Positions 24,135 to 34,623 of a DNA stretch of 47,713 bases are shown piece after piece. The position numbers and the translations under genes were made by a program. Every line of letters begins with the position of its first letter. Within the stretch, counting starts at the first letter, position 1. Origin of the DNA: Ramlibacter sp. (lineage in GTDB: Bacteria > Pseudomonadota > Gammaproteobacteria > Burkholderiales > Burkholderiaceae_C); contig JACDFR010000031.1 of assembly GCA_013815685.1 (NCBI GenBank), forward strand, positions 1 to 47,713, read 5' to 3'. Below the pieces are notes generated by a model that saw only the letters and a list, made by a program, of their open reading frames with translations, had not been told where the DNA came from and made no database searches.

Positions 24135-24581
24135 CTAACGATCCGCATGGAAGGGCGCCGGCCGGTTCGGGCAGGGGTTCTTGGTGCAGTTGGCGTACAG
24201 GCTCAGCGCATGGTCGGCGATGGAAAATCCCTTGGCCTTGGCCACCGCATGCTGGCGCTTTTCGATATCCGGGTCGTAGAACTCCTCGACGCGGCCGCAA
24301 TCCAGGCAGACGATGTGGTCGTGGTGCTTGCCTTCGTTGAGCTCATAGACAGCCTTGCCGCCCTCGAAATGGCTGCGTGACAGGATGCCGGCCTGCTCGA
24401 ACTGGGTCAGCACGCGGTACACGGTGGCCAGCCCGATGTCCGAGCGTTCCTCCAGCAGCACCCGGAACACGTCCTCGGCGGTCATGTGCCGCTGCGCGGC
24501 TTTCTGGAAGACATCCAGGATCTTCAGGCGCGGCAGCGTGGCTTTGAGGCCCGTGCTCTTGAGTTCGTCGATGTTGGCCAT
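24135..24581 (-). CDS. fur: Ferric uptake regulator Fur
   Basis: A 148-residue metal-dependent repressor. The winged helix is in residues 1 to about 85 ([30 protein letters not shown]). The metal-binding C-terminal half has [16 protein letters not shown] and a final C-x4-C ([10 protein letters not shown]). It controls iron uptake and storage genes. It is divergent from bamE, with 72 bp shared, and converges on hprK. The position next to bamE and dapB is usual for this bacterial group. Confidence 0.95.
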   Translation of the reverse strand: MANIDELKSTGLKATLPRLKILDVFQKAAQRHMTAEDVFRVLLEERSDIGLATVYRVLTQFEQAGILSRSHFEGGKAVYELNEGKHHDHIVCLDCGRVEEFYDPDIEKRQHAVAKAKGFSIADHALSLYANCTKNPCPNRPAPFHADR

Positions 24582-24653
24582 GGTCTTCCCCGGGGAGCCC
24601 CGAGGCGAGGCAGCCGCTACAATCGTTCGATCATATCGCTACCCGGCTCGCCA

Positions 24654-25205
24654 ATGTCCGCACCTGTCTCCCGCGCAACCCGCCTGCTCCTGGCGCTCGG
24701 CACCTGCGCGGCCGCGGGCGGCTGCGGCACCGTGGACGGTGCCACGCAGCGCCTGGCCGGCGCCATCACGCCCTACAAGGTCGAGATCGTGCAGGGCAAT
24801 TTCGTTTCCAAGGAACAGGTCGAGGTGCTCAAGCCCGGCATGGGCCGCCAGCAGGTGCGCGACATCCTGGGCACACCGCTGGTGTCCAGCGTGTTCCACG
24901 CCGACCGCTGGGACTACGTCTTCACCATCAAGCGCCAGGGCGTGGCGCCGCAGGCGCGCAAGCTCGCCGTGTTTTTCAAGGGCAATGCGCTGGACCGTTT
25001 CGAAGGCGACGAGATGCCCAGCGAGGCCGAATTCGTGGCGACGCTGGACAGCAAGCGCAAGAACGCCAGAGTGCCCCTGCTCGAGGCCAGCGAAGAAAGC
25101 CTGCAGAAGTTCTCGTCCGGCCGCACGCCCGCCGCGGCGCAGCCCGCGCCGGCGGCCTCTGCGCCCGCCGCCGCCTACCCGCCGCTGGAAGCGCCCGCCC
25201 GCTGA
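24654..25205 (+). CDS. bamE: Outer membrane assembly factor BamE (SmpA/OmlA family)
   Basis: A 183-residue lipoprotein component of the BAM complex, which inserts beta-barrels into the outer membrane. It starts at ATG 24654, has a hydrophobic N-terminus and a probable lipidated Cys in AAAGGC; the -3 residue is Ala rather than Leu, so the lipobox is atypical. The core [20 protein letters not shown] and WDYVF are the SmpA/OmlA signature. It is about 70 residues longer than E. coli BamE, mainly due to a C-terminal Ala/Pro-rich tail. A TACAAT -10-like element is at 24618-24623. Confidence 0.9.
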   Translation: MSAPVSRATRLLLALGTCAAAGGCGTVDGATQRLAGAITPYKVEIVQGNFVSKEQVEVLKPGMGRQQVRDILGTPLVSSVFHADRWDYVFTIKRQGVAPQARKLAVFFKGNALDRFEGDEMPSEAEFVATLDSKRKNARVPLLEASEESLQKFSSGRTPAAAQPAPAASAPAAAYPPLEAPAR

Positions 25206-25216
25206 CGGCGCCTGCG

Positions 25217-26041
25217 ATGGCCAAGACCACCGGTCAATCCATGCACAAGGTCGCCGTGGCGGGAGCCAGCGGCCGCATGGGGCACATGCTGATCGAGGCG
25301 ATTCGCGGCTCCGGCGATTGCGAGCTGGCGGGCGCCCTCGATGTCGCCTCCAGTCCCGCCATCGGCAACGACGCGGCGGCCTTCCTCGGCCATGCGAGCG
25401 GCATCCCCATCTCTGCCGACCTGCGCACGGCCCTGGCCAACGCCCAGGTCCTGATCGATTTCACCCGGCCCGAGGGGACGCTGGCGCACCTGCGGATGTG
25501 CCGCGAGCTCGGCCTCAACGCGGTCATCGGCACCACCGGGTTTGGTGAAGGGCAGAAAGAGCAGATCGCCGACGCCGCGCGCGACATCGCCATCGTCATG
25601 GCCCCCAACATGAGCGTGGGAGTCAACGTCACGCTCAAGCTGCTGGAAATGGCGGCAAAGTCCCTCGCCACGGGCTACGACATCGAAATCGTCGAAGCGC
25701 ATCACCGCCACAAGGTTGATGCGCCGTCGGGAACGGCCTTGAAGATGGGCGAGGTGATCGCCCAGGCGCTGGGCCGCGACTTGAAGGACTGCGCCGTCTA
25801 CGCCCGCGAAGGCGTCACCGGCGAGCGCGACCCCTCGACGATCGGCTTCGCCGCCATTCGCGGCGGGGACATCGTGGGCGACCACACCGTGCTTTTCGCC
25901 GGCACCGGCGAGCGCATCGAGATCACCCACAAGTCGGCCAGCCGCGCCACCTACGCCCAGGGCAGCCTGCGCGCGCTGCGCTTCCTGGCGGGCAAGCGCA
26001 GCGGCATGTTCGACATGTTCGACGTGCTGGGCCTCAAGTGA
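25217..26041 (+). CDS. dapB: 4-hydroxy-tetrahydrodipicolinate reductase
   Basis: A 274-residue enzyme of lysine and diaminopimelate synthesis. The N-terminal NAD(P)H motif [11 protein letters not shown], the substrate-site [16 protein letters not shown] with the catalytic His/Lys, and the C-terminal [11 protein letters not shown] are all present. Two starts are possible, ATG 25217 and ATG 25241; the first gives the length closest to E. coli DapB (273). It follows bamE by 11 bp and is followed by exbB. Confidence 0.95.
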   Translation: MAKTTGQSMHKVAVAGASGRMGHMLIEAIRGSGDCELAGALDVASSPAIGNDAAAFLGHASGIPISADLRTALANAQVLIDFTRPEGTLAHLRMCRELGLNAVIGTTGFGEGQKEQIADAARDIAIVMAPNMSVGVNVTLKLLEMAAKSLATGYDIEIVEAHHRHKVDAPSGTALKMGEVIAQALGRDLKDCAVYAREGVTGERDPSTIGFAAIRGGDIVGDHTVLFAGTGERIEITHKSASRATYAQGSLRALRFLAGKRSGMFDMFDVLGLK

Positions 26042-26054
26042 TGCTCCGCCCGGG

Positions 26055-26738
26055 ATGAGTTTCTACGAACTGTTCAGCCAGGGCGATTCGGTCACCCAGC
26101 TGGTGGCCGTCGTGCTGCTTGCCATGTCGGTCGCCAGCTGGGTGGTCATCTTGTGGAAAGCCTGGCTGCTGCGCCGGGCGGCGGGTGATGTAAGCCGCAG
26201 CACGGCCGCGTTCTGGCAATCGCCTTCCGTCGATGCAGCCCAGCGGAAGGTCGGCGCTTTCGATCGGGAAGCGCTGGTCCTGCCGTTGATCGCCGCCACG
26301 CAGCTGGACGCGCCGGGTTCCCTGGCTGCGGCGGGCGATCGCTCGCAGCAACTCACGCGGGTGCTGCGCGACGCCCTGCACCGGGTGCTGGACAAGCTTC
26401 AGTTCGGCCAGGTCCTGCTGGCGAGCGTGGGTTCCACCGCCCCGTTCGTGGGCCTGCTGGGGACCGTCTGGGGCATCTACCACGCCTTGACCGGCATCGC
26501 CGCCGCGGGCCAGATCACGATCGACAAGGTGGCGGGGCCGGTCGGCGAGGCCCTGATCATGACGGCTGGCGGGCTGGCGGTCGCTATACCCGCGGTACTT
26601 GGCTACAACGTCTTCGGCCGGCTGATCGGGCGCATCGAGGCCGACCTGGAGGGCTTCGCGCGCGACCTGCGAGAGCTGATGGCCTCCACGCAGGCGGCCA
26701 AGGCCGCTGCGCCCCCCGTCGAGACCGAGCAGCGATGA
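26055..26738 (+). CDS. exbB: MotA/TolQ/ExbB proton channel family protein
   Basis: A 227-residue inner-membrane protein with three helices: one near the N-terminus ([19 protein letters not shown]) and two in the conserved C-terminal block ([18 protein letters not shown] and the AIPAVLGYN region). It forms the stator of a proton-driven energy transducer with the ExbD/TolR partner. No tonB, tolA or pal is in the window, so ExbB and TolQ cannot be told apart with certainty. The stop overlaps the partner's start as ATGA. Confidence 0.88.
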   Translation: MSFYELFSQGDSVTQLVAVVLLAMSVASWVVILWKAWLLRRAAGDVSRSTAAFWQSPSVDAAQRKVGAFDREALVLPLIAATQLDAPGSLAAAGDRSQQLTRVLRDALHRVLDKLQFGQVLLASVGSTAPFVGLLGTVWGIYHALTGIAAAGQITIDKVAGPVGEALIMTAGGLAVAIPAVLGYNVFGRLIGRIEADLEGFARDLRELMASTQAAKAAAPPVETEQR

Positions 26739-27160
26739 GCTTCGGCCGTCTCGAACGCACCCGGGGGCCCGAGCCCATGAGCGAGATCAACATGACGCCG
26801 CTGGTCGACGTCATGCTGGTCCTGGTGGTGATTTTCATCATCACCGCGCCGCTGCTGGCAAGCTCGATCCGCCTGGACCTGCCCCGCTCGGAAGCCACCA
26901 AACCCAACGACGCGCCCAAGTTCGTCGCGGTGGTCCTGGACAAGGCCGGCGGCGTGTTCCTGGACGACAAGCCCGTCACCCTGGCTCAGCTGGCGGCAAG
27001 GCTCGCCCAAGCCGGCCGGGACAGCCCGGAAACCGAGATCCAGCTGCGCGCGGACCAGGCCGTTCCCTATGGGCGCGTGGTGGAAATCATGGGCCTCGCG
27101 CAACACGCCGGGCTGAACCGCATCGGCTTCGTCGCCGAGCCGCCCGGCGCGGAACGTTAG
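26735..27160 (+). CDS. exbD: ExbD/TolR family biopolymer transport protein
   Basis: A 141-residue protein with one N-terminal membrane helix, [16 protein letters not shown], including the conserved Asp used in proton transfer, and a periplasmic domain with the ExbD/TolR fold ([19 protein letters not shown]). ATG 26735 overlaps the exbB stop. It partners with ExbB to harness the proton gradient. ExbD or TolR identity is open. Confidence 0.88.
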   Translation: MSFGRLERTRGPEPMSEINMTPLVDVMLVLVVIFIITAPLLASSIRLDLPRSEATKPNDAPKFVAVVLDKAGGVFLDDKPVTLAQLAARLAQAGRDSPETEIQLRADQAVPYGRVVEIMGLAQHAGLNRIGFVAEPPGAER

Positions 27161-27202
27161 CGGCCCGGACCCGAACGCGTCTCGCCCGTAAAATCGCCGC
27201 AG

Positions 27203-27221
27203 GCCGGGGCTACTCCCCGGC
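27203..27221 (+). repeat. GC-rich hairpin in the leuS leader
   Basis: GCCGGGG at 27203-27209 pairs exactly with CCCCGGC at 27215-27221, leaving a 5-nt loop. It lies 10 nt before the leuS ATG, where a ribosome site would be expected. A TAAAAT -10-like hexamer is at 27189-27194, so a transcript could begin at or just before the hairpin. Confidence 0.5.
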
Positions 27222-27231
27222 ACACTTATCT

Positions 27232-29868
27232 ATGCAAGAGAAATACAACCCTTCCGAGGTCGAGCGCTCCGCGCAGGCCCACTGGATTGCGAACGACGCC
27301 TACCGCGTGACCGAAGACGCGAGCAAGAAGAAGTTCTACGCCTGTTCCATGCTGCCCTATCCCAGCGGCAAGTTGCACATGGGGCACGTGCGCAACTACA
27401 CCATCAACGACATGCTCACGCGCCACCTGCGCATGAAGGGCTACAACGTGCTCATGCCGATGGGCTGGGACGCATTCGGCCTGCCCGCGGAGAACGCGGC
27501 GATGAAGAACGGCGTGCCGCCCGCCAAGTGGACCTACGACAACATCGCCTACATGAAGGGGCAGTTGCAGGCCATGGGCCTGGCCATCGACTGGTCGCGC
27601 GAAATAGCGGCCTGCGATCCCGGGTACTACCGGTGGAACCAGTGGCTGTTCCTGAAGATGCTGGAAAAAGGCATCGCCTACCGCAAGACCCAGGTAGTGA
27701 ACTGGGACCCGATCGACCAGACCGTGCTGGCCAACGAGCAGGTGGTCGACGGCCGCGGCTGGCGCACCGGCGCACTGGTCGAAAAGCGCGAGATACCCGG
27801 CTATTACCTCAAGATCACCGACTACGCCGAAGAATTGCTCGAGCATGTCCAGCACAAGCTGCCGGGATGGCCCGAACGCGTCAGGCTGATGCAGGAACAC
27901 TGGATCGGCAAGAGCGAGGGCGTGCGCTTCGCCTTCACCCATGCGATCCGCGATCTCAAAGGCGAGCTGATCGGCGGCGGCAGGATGCATGTCTTCACCA
28001 CGCGGGCCGACACCCTCATGGGCGTCACGTTCTGCGCGGTGGCGCCCGAGCATCCGCTCGCGGCCCACGCGGCGCGCACCAACCCGCGCCTGGCGGCGTT
28101 CATCGAGGAATGCAAGAAGGGCGGAACGACCGAGGCCGAACTCGCCTCGCGCGACAAGGAGGGCATGCCCACCGGCCTGGTGGTGTTCCATCCGCTGACC
28201 GACGAGCCGATCGACGTGTGGGTGGGCAACTATGTGCTCATGGGCTACGGCGATGGCGCGGTGATGGGCGTGCCGGGGCACGACGAGCGCGACTTCGCTT
28301 TCGCGCTCAAGTACAACCTGACGATCATGCAAGTGGTGCATGTCGACGGCGAGCACTACGATTACAAGCACTGGATCGACTGGTATGCCGACAAGGACCG
28401 CGGCGTCACCATCAACTCCGGCATCTTCAGCGGCTTTTCCTACAAGGACGCGGTGAAGGCGATCGCGCACGCGCTCGAGCAGCGCGGGCTGGGCGAGATG
28501 AAGACCACGTGGCGGCTGCGCGACTGGGGCATCAGCCGCCAGCGCTACTGGGGTACACCCATTCCCATCATCCACTGCGAAGCGCATGGCGCCGTGCCGG
28601 TTCCTGAAAAAGAGCTGCCGGTGGTCCTGCCGCAGGACTGCGTGCCCGACGGCTCGGGCAACCCGCTGAACAAGCGGCCGGACTTCCTCCACGTGAAGTG
28701 CCCGGTGTGCGGCAAGGATGCGCGGCGCGAGACCGACACGATGGATACCTTCGTGGACAGCGCCTGGTACTTCATGCGCTACTGCGACCCGAAGAACGAC
28801 AAGGCCATGGTGGCCGGCGGCGCCGCGTACTGGATGCCGATGGACCAGTACATCGGCGGGGTCGAGCACGCGGTGCTGCACCTGCTTTATGCGAGGTTCT
28901 GGACCAAGGTCATGCGCGACATGGGCCTGGTGAATTTCGACGAGCCCTTCATCAAGCTGATGACCCAGGGCATGGTGCTCAACCACATCTATTTCCGCCG
29001 CGACGAAAAAGGCGGCAAGCACTATTTCCCGCCATCGGAGGTGACGGCCCAGCACGGCGAGCACGGCCACATCATTGGCGGCACGCTGGCGGACGGCACG
29101 CGGCTCGAATACGGCGGCATCGGGAAGATGGGCAAGTCCGAGCGCAATGGCGTGGACCCCCAGGAGCTGATCGACAAGTACGGCGCCGACACGGCCCGCC
29201 TGTACACGATGTTCACGGCACCGCCCGAGGCGACACTGGAGTGGAACGACGCGGCCGTGGAGGGCTCGTCGAGATTCCTGCGGCGCGTGTGGAATTTCGG
29301 GCATCGGCTGGCTGCCACGGCGAGCGCGGACGCGCCGCCCGGCAGCCCGGCGCGCGCCTTCGGCAAGCAGGCCAAGGCGCTGCGGCTGGAAATTCACACC
29401 ATCTTGCGGCAGGTGGATTACGACTACCAGCGCATGCAATACAACACCGTGGTGTCCGGCGCGATGAAGCTGCTCAACGCGCTGGAAGACTTCAAGGGCG
29501 GCGCCGAGCAGGGCGCCGATACGGCGGTGCGCGAATGCTTCGGCATACTGCTGCGGGTTCTGTATCCCGCCACGCCCCACATCACGCAGGCGCTGTGGGA
29601 TGCGCTGGGCTATGCCAAGGCGAACGGCGAGCTGCTCGGTGCGGCGTGGCCCGTGGTCGACGAGCAGGCGCTGGTGCAGGACGAGATCGAGCTGGTGTTG
29701 CAGATTAACGGCAAGCTGCGCGGTTCGGTGACGGTTCCGGCTTCGGCCAGCCCCCAGGAAATCGAGAAGCTGGCCCTCGCCAGCGAAGACTATGCCAGGC
29801 ACGCCGGCGGCGCCTCGCCCAGAAAAGTGGTGGTGGTGCCGGGGCGCCTGGTCAACGTGGTGATCTGA
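27232..29868 (+). CDS. leuS: Leucyl-tRNA synthetase
   Basis: An 878-residue class I synthetase charging tRNA-Leu. The HIGH-type motif is HMGH at residues 49-52 ([13 protein letters not shown]). The second ATP motif is K632-M-G-K-S636 in [13 protein letters not shown], with Gly in place of the usual first Ser. The editing domain ([20 protein letters not shown]) and zinc-type [18 protein letters not shown] region are intact. There is no Shine-Dalgarno; a hairpin occupies that position. lptE follows with a 1-bp overlap. Confidence 0.96.
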   Translation: MQEKYNPSEVERSAQAHWIANDAYRVTEDASKKKFYACSMLPYPSGKLHMGHVRNYTINDMLTRHLRMKGYNVLMPMGWDAFGLPAENAAMKNGVPPAKWTYDNIAYMKGQLQAMGLAIDWSREIAACDPGYYRWNQWLFLKMLEKGIAYRKTQVVNWDPIDQTVLANEQVVDGRGWRTGALVEKREIPGYYLKITDYAEELLEHVQHKLPGWPERVRLMQEHWIGKSEGVRFAFTHAIRDLKGELIGGGRMHVFTTRADTLMGVTFCAVAPEHPLAAHAARTNPRLAAFIEECKKGGTTEAELASRDKEGMPTGLVVFHPLTDEPIDVWVGNYVLMGYGDGAVMGVPGHDERDFAFALKYNLTIMQVVHVDGEHYDYKHWIDWYADKDRGVTINSGIFSGFSYKDAVKAIAHALEQRGLGEMKTTWRLRDWGISRQRYWGTPIPIIHCEAHGAVPVPEKELPVVLPQDCVPDGSGNPLNKRPDFLHVKCPVCGKDARRETDTMDTFVDSAWYFMRYCDPKNDKAMVAGGAAYWMPMDQYIGGVEHAVLHLLYARFWTKVMRDMGLVNFDEPFIKLMTQGMVLNHIYFRRDEKGGKHYFPPSEVTAQHGEHGHIIGGTLADGTRLEYGGIGKMGKSERNGVDPQELIDKYGADTARLYTMFTAPPEATLEWNDAAVEGSSRFLRRVWNFGHRLAATASADAPPGSPARAFGKQAKALRLEIHTILRQVDYDYQRMQYNTVVSGAMKLLNALEDFKGGAEQGADTAVRECFGILLRVLYPATPHITQALWDALGYAKANGELLGAAWPVVDEQALVQDEIELVLQINGKLRGSVTVPASASPQEIEKLALASEDYARHAGGASPRKVVVVPGRLVNVVI

Positions 29869-30359
29869 TGAAACGAAGAGCCCTGCTGCCGCTCGGTGGC
29901 GCCGCGCTCGTGCTCGCCGGCTGCGGCTTTGCGCTGCGCCAGGCGCCCACGTTCGCGTTCGCCACCATCTACATCGCCACGACTTCGCCCGTGGGCCGGG
30001 AGCTCGGCCGCAGCATCGGCAACGGCGACAGCGTCAAGGTCATCCAGTCAGGCGCCGCCGACGCCGCGCAGGTGGTGCTGGATGTACTGGCCGAACAGCG
30101 CGAGAAGGTGGTGGTCGGCCTGAACGCCTCCGGGCAGGTTCGCGAGTTTCAGCTGCGCAGCCGCTTCAAGTTCAAGCTGCGCACGCCGCAAGGCAAGGAG
30201 CTGATCCCCGAAACCGAACTCCTGCAGCAGCGCGACATCAGCTTCAACGAGTCGGCGGTGCTGGCCAAGGAGGCCGAGGAGAGCCTCCTGTACCGCGACA
30301 TGCAGACCGACATCGTGCAGCAGCTGATGCGGCGCCTGGCCGCGGTGAAAACGCTTTAG
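29868..30359 (+). CDS. lptE: LPS assembly lipoprotein LptE
   Basis: A 163-residue outer-membrane lipoprotein that plugs the LptD barrel and helps place lipopolysaccharide on the surface. The N-terminus has a signal peptide and a clear lipobox, LVLAGCGFALR, so lipidation at Cys19 or so is expected. The LptE pattern continues with beta-rich segments (VREFQLRSRFKFKLRTPQGK) and a helical C-terminus (RDMQTDIVQQLMRRLAAV). The start overlaps the leuS stop (TGATG). In most relatives holA comes next; here two other genes intervene. Confidence 0.92.
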   Translation: MKRRALLPLGGAALVLAGCGFALRQAPTFAFATIYIATTSPVGRELGRSIGNGDSVKVIQSGAADAAQVVLDVLAEQREKVVVGLNASGQVREFQLRSRFKFKLRTPQGKELIPETELLQQRDISFNESAVLAKEAEESLLYRDMQTDIVQQLMRRLAAVKTL

Positions 30360-30369
30360 CCGCGCCCGC

Positions 30370-30852
30370 ATGGAACTCGATCGCGCCGACCTGAAGCTGC
30401 TGGAGCTTCTACAGCGCGACGGCCGCACGACGGTGCGGGCGCTTTCGGAGGAGATCCATCTCTCGGCGCGCGCCACGCTCAACCGCGTGCGCAAACTCGA
30501 ATCGAACGGGCTCATCGAAGGCTACCGCGCGCTGATCCACCGGGCGGCGCTGGGCGAGCAGATCTGCGTGTTCGCCGAGGTCGCCCTCAAGGATCAGCGG
30601 CAGGCCGCGGTGCAGCGATTCGAAAAACGGATGGCCGCGGCGCCGGAGGTTGTCGCCTGTTATGTGGTCAGCGGGCGCTATGACTACCTGGTGCGCATCG
30701 CCTGCCCGCACCTGGACCACTACCACCGGCTGATCAGCGCGTGGCTCGACGATGCCGCGCTGGGTGTCGAGAAGATCGTCACCAACATCGAGCTCCAGAC
30801 CATCAAGGAGTTCGCCGGCTTTCCCGTTCCCAAGGCGCCCGCCAAACCCTGA
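30370..30852 (+). CDS. Lrp/AsnC family transcriptional regulator
   Basis: A 160-residue regulator, starting 10 bp after lptE. The N-terminal helix-turn-helix spans LDRADLKLLELLQRDGRTTV and the following LSARATLNRVRKLESNGLIE. The C-terminal RAM domain (VVACYVVSGRYDYLVRIAC) binds amino acids. It lies directly upstream of ornithine aminotransferase in the same direction, so it probably responds to ornithine, arginine or a related amino acid and controls that gene. A hairpin separates the two. Confidence 0.92.
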   Translation: MELDRADLKLLELLQRDGRTTVRALSEEIHLSARATLNRVRKLESNGLIEGYRALIHRAALGEQICVFAEVALKDQRQAAVQRFEKRMAAAPEVVACYVVSGRYDYLVRIACPHLDHYHRLISAWLDDAALGVEKIVTNIELQTIKEFAGFPVPKAPAKP

Positions 30853-30854
30853 GC

Positions 30855-30877
30855 GGCGCTTCCTTTTCGGAAGTGCC
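30855..30877 (+). repeat. Hairpin between the Lrp-type gene and rocD
   Basis: GGCGCTTCC at 30855-30863 pairs with GGAAGTGCC at 30869-30877 with one G-U pair and a TTTTC loop. It begins 2 bp after the regulator's stop. No T tract follows, so it may be a weak terminator or an mRNA end-stabiliser between regulator and enzyme genes. Confidence 0.45.
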
Positions 30878-30977
30878 GGTCCTCCGGTTGTGCCATTGCC
30901 GCCGCGCGCCGCCGCCCGATTGGCGCTCGCGGCATCCGGCTGTGGCCTAGACTGGTCCTCAGCACAGGGGAGATCGC

Positions 30978-32285
30978 ATGAATGCCAGGATCGCCGGAGC
31001 CGCCCATCATTACATCGACAAGGAGTCGCGCTTCGGCGCCCGGAATTACCAGCCGGTGCCGGTCGTCGTGGACCATGCGCTCGACTGCCTGGTCTGGGAT
31101 GTGGAGGGCCGCGAGTACATCGACATGATGGGCGCGTATTCGGCCGTGAGCCATGGTCACCTGCACCCGCGCATCGTGGCCGCGGCGCACCGCCAGCTTC
31201 AGCGGGTGGCGATCACCTCCCGTGCCTATCAAGGCACCACCCTGGGGCCGTTCCTGGAGAAGCTGTGCCGCATTGCCGGCTTCGAACGGGCGCTGCCGAT
31301 GAACACCGGCGCGGAAGCGGTGGAAACCGCGATCAAGTGCGCGCGCCGCTGGGGCTACCGCGCCAAGGGCATCGCCGAAGGCCAGGCCCGGATCATGGTG
31401 GCCTGCGGAAATTTCCACGGGCGCACCACCGCGATCGTCGGGTTTTCCAGCGATGCCGATTATCGCGACGGGTTCGGCCCTTTCGCGCCGGGGTTCATGC
31501 ATTTCGATTTCGGCGACATGGCCAGCGTTCGCGCGGCGACGAGCGTCAACACCTGCGCCGTGATCGTCGAGCCGATCCAGGGCGAAGCCGGGATCGTCTT
31601 GCCGCCCGCGGGTTTTTTCACGCAGCTGCGCGAATGGTGCACCCGCAACGACATCCTCTTGATCATCGACGAGGTGCAGGCGGGACTGGGTCGCACCGGG
31701 CGCTGGTTCGCGTTCGAGCACGAAGGCATCCGCCCCGATGCGCTGATCCTGGGCAAGGCGCTGGGTGGCGGCCTCCTGCCGGTGAGTGCTTTCCTGGCCG
31801 ATGACCGCGTGATGAGCGTCTTCACACCCGGCAGCCACGGCTCGACCTTTGGTGGCAATGCGCTTGCGGCGGCAGTGGCGCTGGAGGCCCTGGTGGTGAT
31901 GGAGGAAGAGAATCTGGTTGCCCGCAGCGCCGCGATGGGCACCCATCTGCTCGCCCGCCTGCGTGATGTCATGCGCGCGAGCGGCGGGCTCATCCGCGAC
32001 GTGCGCGGACGCGGCCTGTGGGTCGGCGTCGACGTCGAGCCCGCGCATGCGGCGGCGCGAGAACTGGTGGAACGTATGGCGACGCGGGGCGTTCTGTCCA
32101 AGGAAACGCATGAGACGGTGATCCGTTTTGCGCCGCCGCTGACCATTTCAAGGGCGCTGATCGATCGGGCCATCGACATCTTCAGTGCGGTGGTCGTTGA
32201 AAAGTCCGCGCAGCTGGGCCTGGCAGCGGGCCCGCCCGATCCGCGGATTAAACTCGCCGCATGCAGCTCGCCGCCGCCCAACTGA
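30978..32285 (+). CDS. rocD: Ornithine--oxo-acid aminotransferase
   Basis: A 435-residue class III PLP aminotransferase that converts ornithine and 2-oxoglutarate to glutamate-5-semialdehyde and glutamate. Ribosome site GGGGAG precedes ATG 30978. Motifs: MNTGAEAVETAIKCARRWGY for cofactor phosphate, EPIQGEAGIVLP, DEVQAGLGRTGRWFAFEHE, the PLP lysine in LILGKALGGGLLPVSAF, and STFGGNALAAAVALEAL. The overall pattern fits RocD rather than ArgD. About 30 residues at the C-terminus are unusual and overlap the holA start by 25 bp. Its product is the ProA product as well. Confidence 0.88.
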   Translation: MNARIAGAAHHYIDKESRFGARNYQPVPVVVDHALDCLVWDVEGREYIDMMGAYSAVSHGHLHPRIVAAAHRQLQRVAITSRAYQGTTLGPFLEKLCRIAGFERALPMNTGAEAVETAIKCARRWGYRAKGIAEGQARIMVACGNFHGRTTAIVGFSSDADYRDGFGPFAPGFMHFDFGDMASVRAATSVNTCAVIVEPIQGEAGIVLPPAGFFTQLREWCTRNDILLIIDEVQAGLGRTGRWFAFEHEGIRPDALILGKALGGGLLPVSAFLADDRVMSVFTPGSHGSTFGGNALAAAVALEALVVMEEENLVARSAAMGTHLLARLRDVMRASGGLIRDVRGRGLWVGVDVEPAHAAARELVERMATRGVLSKETHETVIRFAPPLTISRALIDRAIDIFSAVVVEKSAQLGLAAGPPDPRIKLAACSSPPPN

Positions 32286-33346
32286 GCCAACGCCTGCAAA
32301 AGGGCCTCGAGCCGCTCTATACCTTGCACGGCGACGAACCGCTGCTGATCCAGGAGGCGGCTGACGCGATCCGCGCGGCGGCACGCGGCCGGGGCTACAC
32401 CGAGCGCACCGTGCACACCGTGGCCGGCGCGCACTTCGACTGGAGCGAGGTGCTGGCCGCGGGCGGTTCGCTCAGCCTGTTCGCCGACAGGCAGATCGTC
32501 GAAATCCGCATCCCCTCGGGCAAGCCCGGCAAGGAAGGCAGCCCGGCGCTTCAGCAGATCGCCGAAAGCGCTCAGGGCAACGACAGCACGCTCACGCTGG
32601 TCATCCTGCCCCGGCTCGACAAGATGACCCGCGGCGGCGCCTGGTTCACGGCGCTCGACAGCCATGGCGTCACTGTCCAGGTCGAGCCGGTGGAGCGGCA
32701 GGCGCTGCCGCAATGGATCGCCCAGCGCCTGGCGCAGCAGGGCCAGCGGGTGGCTTCCGGCGACGAAGGGCAGCGCACGCTGCAGTTCTTTGCCGACCGC
32801 GTGGAAGGCAACCTGCTGGCGGCGCACCAGGAAATCCAGAAACTCGGCCTGCTCTATCCGGCCGGCGAACTGGGTTTCGGGCAGGTCGAGAGCGCGGTGT
32901 TGAATGTGGCGCGCTACGACGTGTTCAAGCTTTCCGAGGCCGTGCTCGCGGGCCAGGCCGGGCGCGTCCAGCGCATGCTCGACGGCCTGAAGGCCGAAGG
33001 CGAGGCCGAGGTACTGGTGCACTACACGCTGGCCGAAGATATCCGGGCACTCAAGCGCGTCAAGGACGCGATGGCAGCCGGGCGGCCGCTGCCGATGGCG
33101 CTGCGCGAGCAGCGGGTGTGGGGCCTGAAGGAGCGCCTGTTCGAGCGCGTGCTGCCCCGGCTCACGCCCACCACGCTGGACAACCTGCTGCATTCGGCGC
33201 ACCTGGTGGATGGCATCGTCAAGGGCCTGAAATGCCCGGACTGGCCGGCCGGCGGCTGGCAGGCGCTGCACCGCCTGGCCATGCAGCTGTGCCAGGAGTG
33301 CGCGGCGCAGCAGGGTGCCGGCCCCCGTGCGAAAATGCCTGCATGA
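32261..33346 (+). CDS. holA: DNA polymerase III delta subunit
   Basis: A 361-residue clamp-loader subunit that opens the sliding clamp. The N-terminus ([20 protein letters not shown]) and the AAA+-like fold without a working P-loop are as in HolA; the [17 protein letters not shown] and [18 protein letters not shown] blocks are conserved. ATG 32261 lies inside the 3' end of rocD. The stop overlaps proA as ATGA. In relatives holA follows lptE directly, making the upstream pair an insertion. Confidence 0.92.
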   Translation: MQLAAAQLSQRLQKGLEPLYTLHGDEPLLIQEAADAIRAAARGRGYTERTVHTVAGAHFDWSEVLAAGGSLSLFADRQIVEIRIPSGKPGKEGSPALQQIAESAQGNDSTLTLVILPRLDKMTRGGAWFTALDSHGVTVQVEPVERQALPQWIAQRLAQQGQRVASGDEGQRTLQFFADRVEGNLLAAHQEIQKLGLLYPAGELGFGQVESAVLNVARYDVFKLSEAVLAGQAGRVQRMLDGLKAEGEAEVLVHYTLAEDIRALKRVKDAMAAGRPLPMALREQRVWGLKERLFERVLPRLTPTTLDNLLHSAHLVDGIVKGLKCPDWPAGGWQALHRLAMQLCQECAAQQGAGPRAKMPA

Positions 33347-34623
33347 ATGCGCTCAACGTGGCGGAGTACACCCAGACCCTGGGCTTGCAGGCCAAACAGG
33401 CGTCGGCCCTGATGGCGCGCGCCGATGCCGCCACCCGCAGCAAGGCCTTGCGCGCCCTGTCCGCACTGTTGCGCGCCAATGTCCAGGCGCTGCAAACCGA
33501 CAATGCCAAAGACCTCGAACGCGCGACCGCGGCTGGCCTGCCCGCGCCCATGATCGATCGCCTGAAGCTGACGCCGAAAGTCATCGAGACGGTGGCCCAG
33601 GGCTGCGAGCAGCTGGCCACGATGCCCGACATCATCGGCGAGCTGACGGCGCTGCGCCAGCAGCCCAGCGGCATCCGCGTCGGCCAGATGCGCGTGCCCA
33701 TCGGGGTGTTCGGCATGATCTTCGAAAGCCGGCCCAACGTGACCATCGAGGCCGCCAGCCTGTCGATCAAGAGCGGCAACGCCTGCATCCTGCGCGGCGG
33801 CTCGGAGGCTATCGATTCGAACAAGGCCCTGGCGCGCCTGGTGCAGCAGGCGCTGGCCGAAGCCGGCTTGCCGGCCGAAGCCGTGCAGCTGGTCCAGACC
33901 ACCGACCGCGAGGCCGTGGGCCAGCTGATCGCCATGCCGCAGTACGTCGACATGATCATCCCCCGGGGCGGCAAGGGACTGATCGAGCGGATCAGCCGCG
34001 ACGCGAAAGTCCCGGTGATCAAGCACCTGGACGGCAACTGCCACGTGTACGTCGACGATCCCTGCGACATCGGCATGGCCGTGCAAATCGCCGACAACGC
34101 CAAGACCCAGAAATACAGTCCCTGCAATGCCATAGAGGGCTTGCTGGTGGCGCGCAGCGTGGCCGGCGAGTTCCTGCCGAAGATCGGGGCCGTCTACGCG
34201 GCCAAGGGCGTGGAGATGCGCTGCGACGGCGAAGCGCGGGCGCTGCTGTCGGCGCTGGCGGGCGCGAACGTCCAGGCCGCGGCCGAGCAGGACTGGTACG
34301 AGGAATACCTCGCCCCCATCATCAGCATCAAGGTGGTCGCGGGGCTCGACGAGGCAATCACGCACATCAACCATTACAGCAGCCATCACACAGACGCCAT
34401 CATCACGCGAGACCACATTCATGCCCAGCGCTTCCTGCGCGAAGTCGATTCGGCCAGCGTGATGGTCAATGCCAGCCCCCGCTTTGCCGACGGCTTCGAG
34501 TTCGGCCTGGGCGCCGAGATCGGCATCAGCACCGACAAGTTTCACGCCCGCGGGCCGGTGGGCATCGAAGGCCTGACATCGCTGAAGTGGGTCGTGCTGG
34601 GCAACGGCGAAACACGAGCGTGA
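33343..34623 (+). CDS. proA: Glutamate-5-semialdehyde dehydrogenase (gamma-glutamyl phosphate reductase)
   Basis: A 426-residue proline-synthesis enzyme of the aldehyde dehydrogenase superfamily. The catalytic Cys lies in [13 protein letters not shown]; other signatures include [31 protein letters not shown], and the [13 protein letters not shown] ending. ATG 33343 overlaps the holA stop by 4 bp. It makes glutamate-5-semialdehyde, also the product of the rocD gene 1 kb upstream, so the locus brings two sources of the proline precursor together. proB is not in the window. Confidence 0.96.
   Translation: MNALNVAEYTQTLGLQAKQASALMARADAATRSKALRALSALLRANVQALQTDNAKDLERATAAGLPAPMIDRLKLTPKVIETVAQGCEQLATMPDIIGELTALRQQPSGIRVGQMRVPIGVFGMIFESRPNVTIEAASLSIKSGNACILRGGSEAIDSNKALARLVQQALAEAGLPAEAVQLVQTTDREAVGQLIAMPQYVDMIIPRGGKGLIERISRDAKVPVIKHLDGNCHVYVDDPCDIGMAVQIADNAKTQKYSPCNAIEGLLVARSVAGEFLPKIGAVYAAKGVEMRCDGEARALLSALAGANVQAAAEQDWYEEYLAPIISIKVVAGLDEAITHINHYSSHHTDAIITRDHIHAQRFLREVDSASVMVNASPRFADGFEFGLGAEIGISTDKFHARGPVGIEGLTSLKWVVLGNGETRA

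Noticed and set aside
27226..29802. Long open frame of 858 codons antisense to leuS
   Set aside because: High-GC shadow of leuS: His/Arg/Ala-rich, without domain signatures, while leuS on the other strand has all synthetase motifs.
31460..33271. Open frame of 603 codons antisense to rocD and holA
   Set aside because: Shadow frame; both sense genes have clear family motifs.
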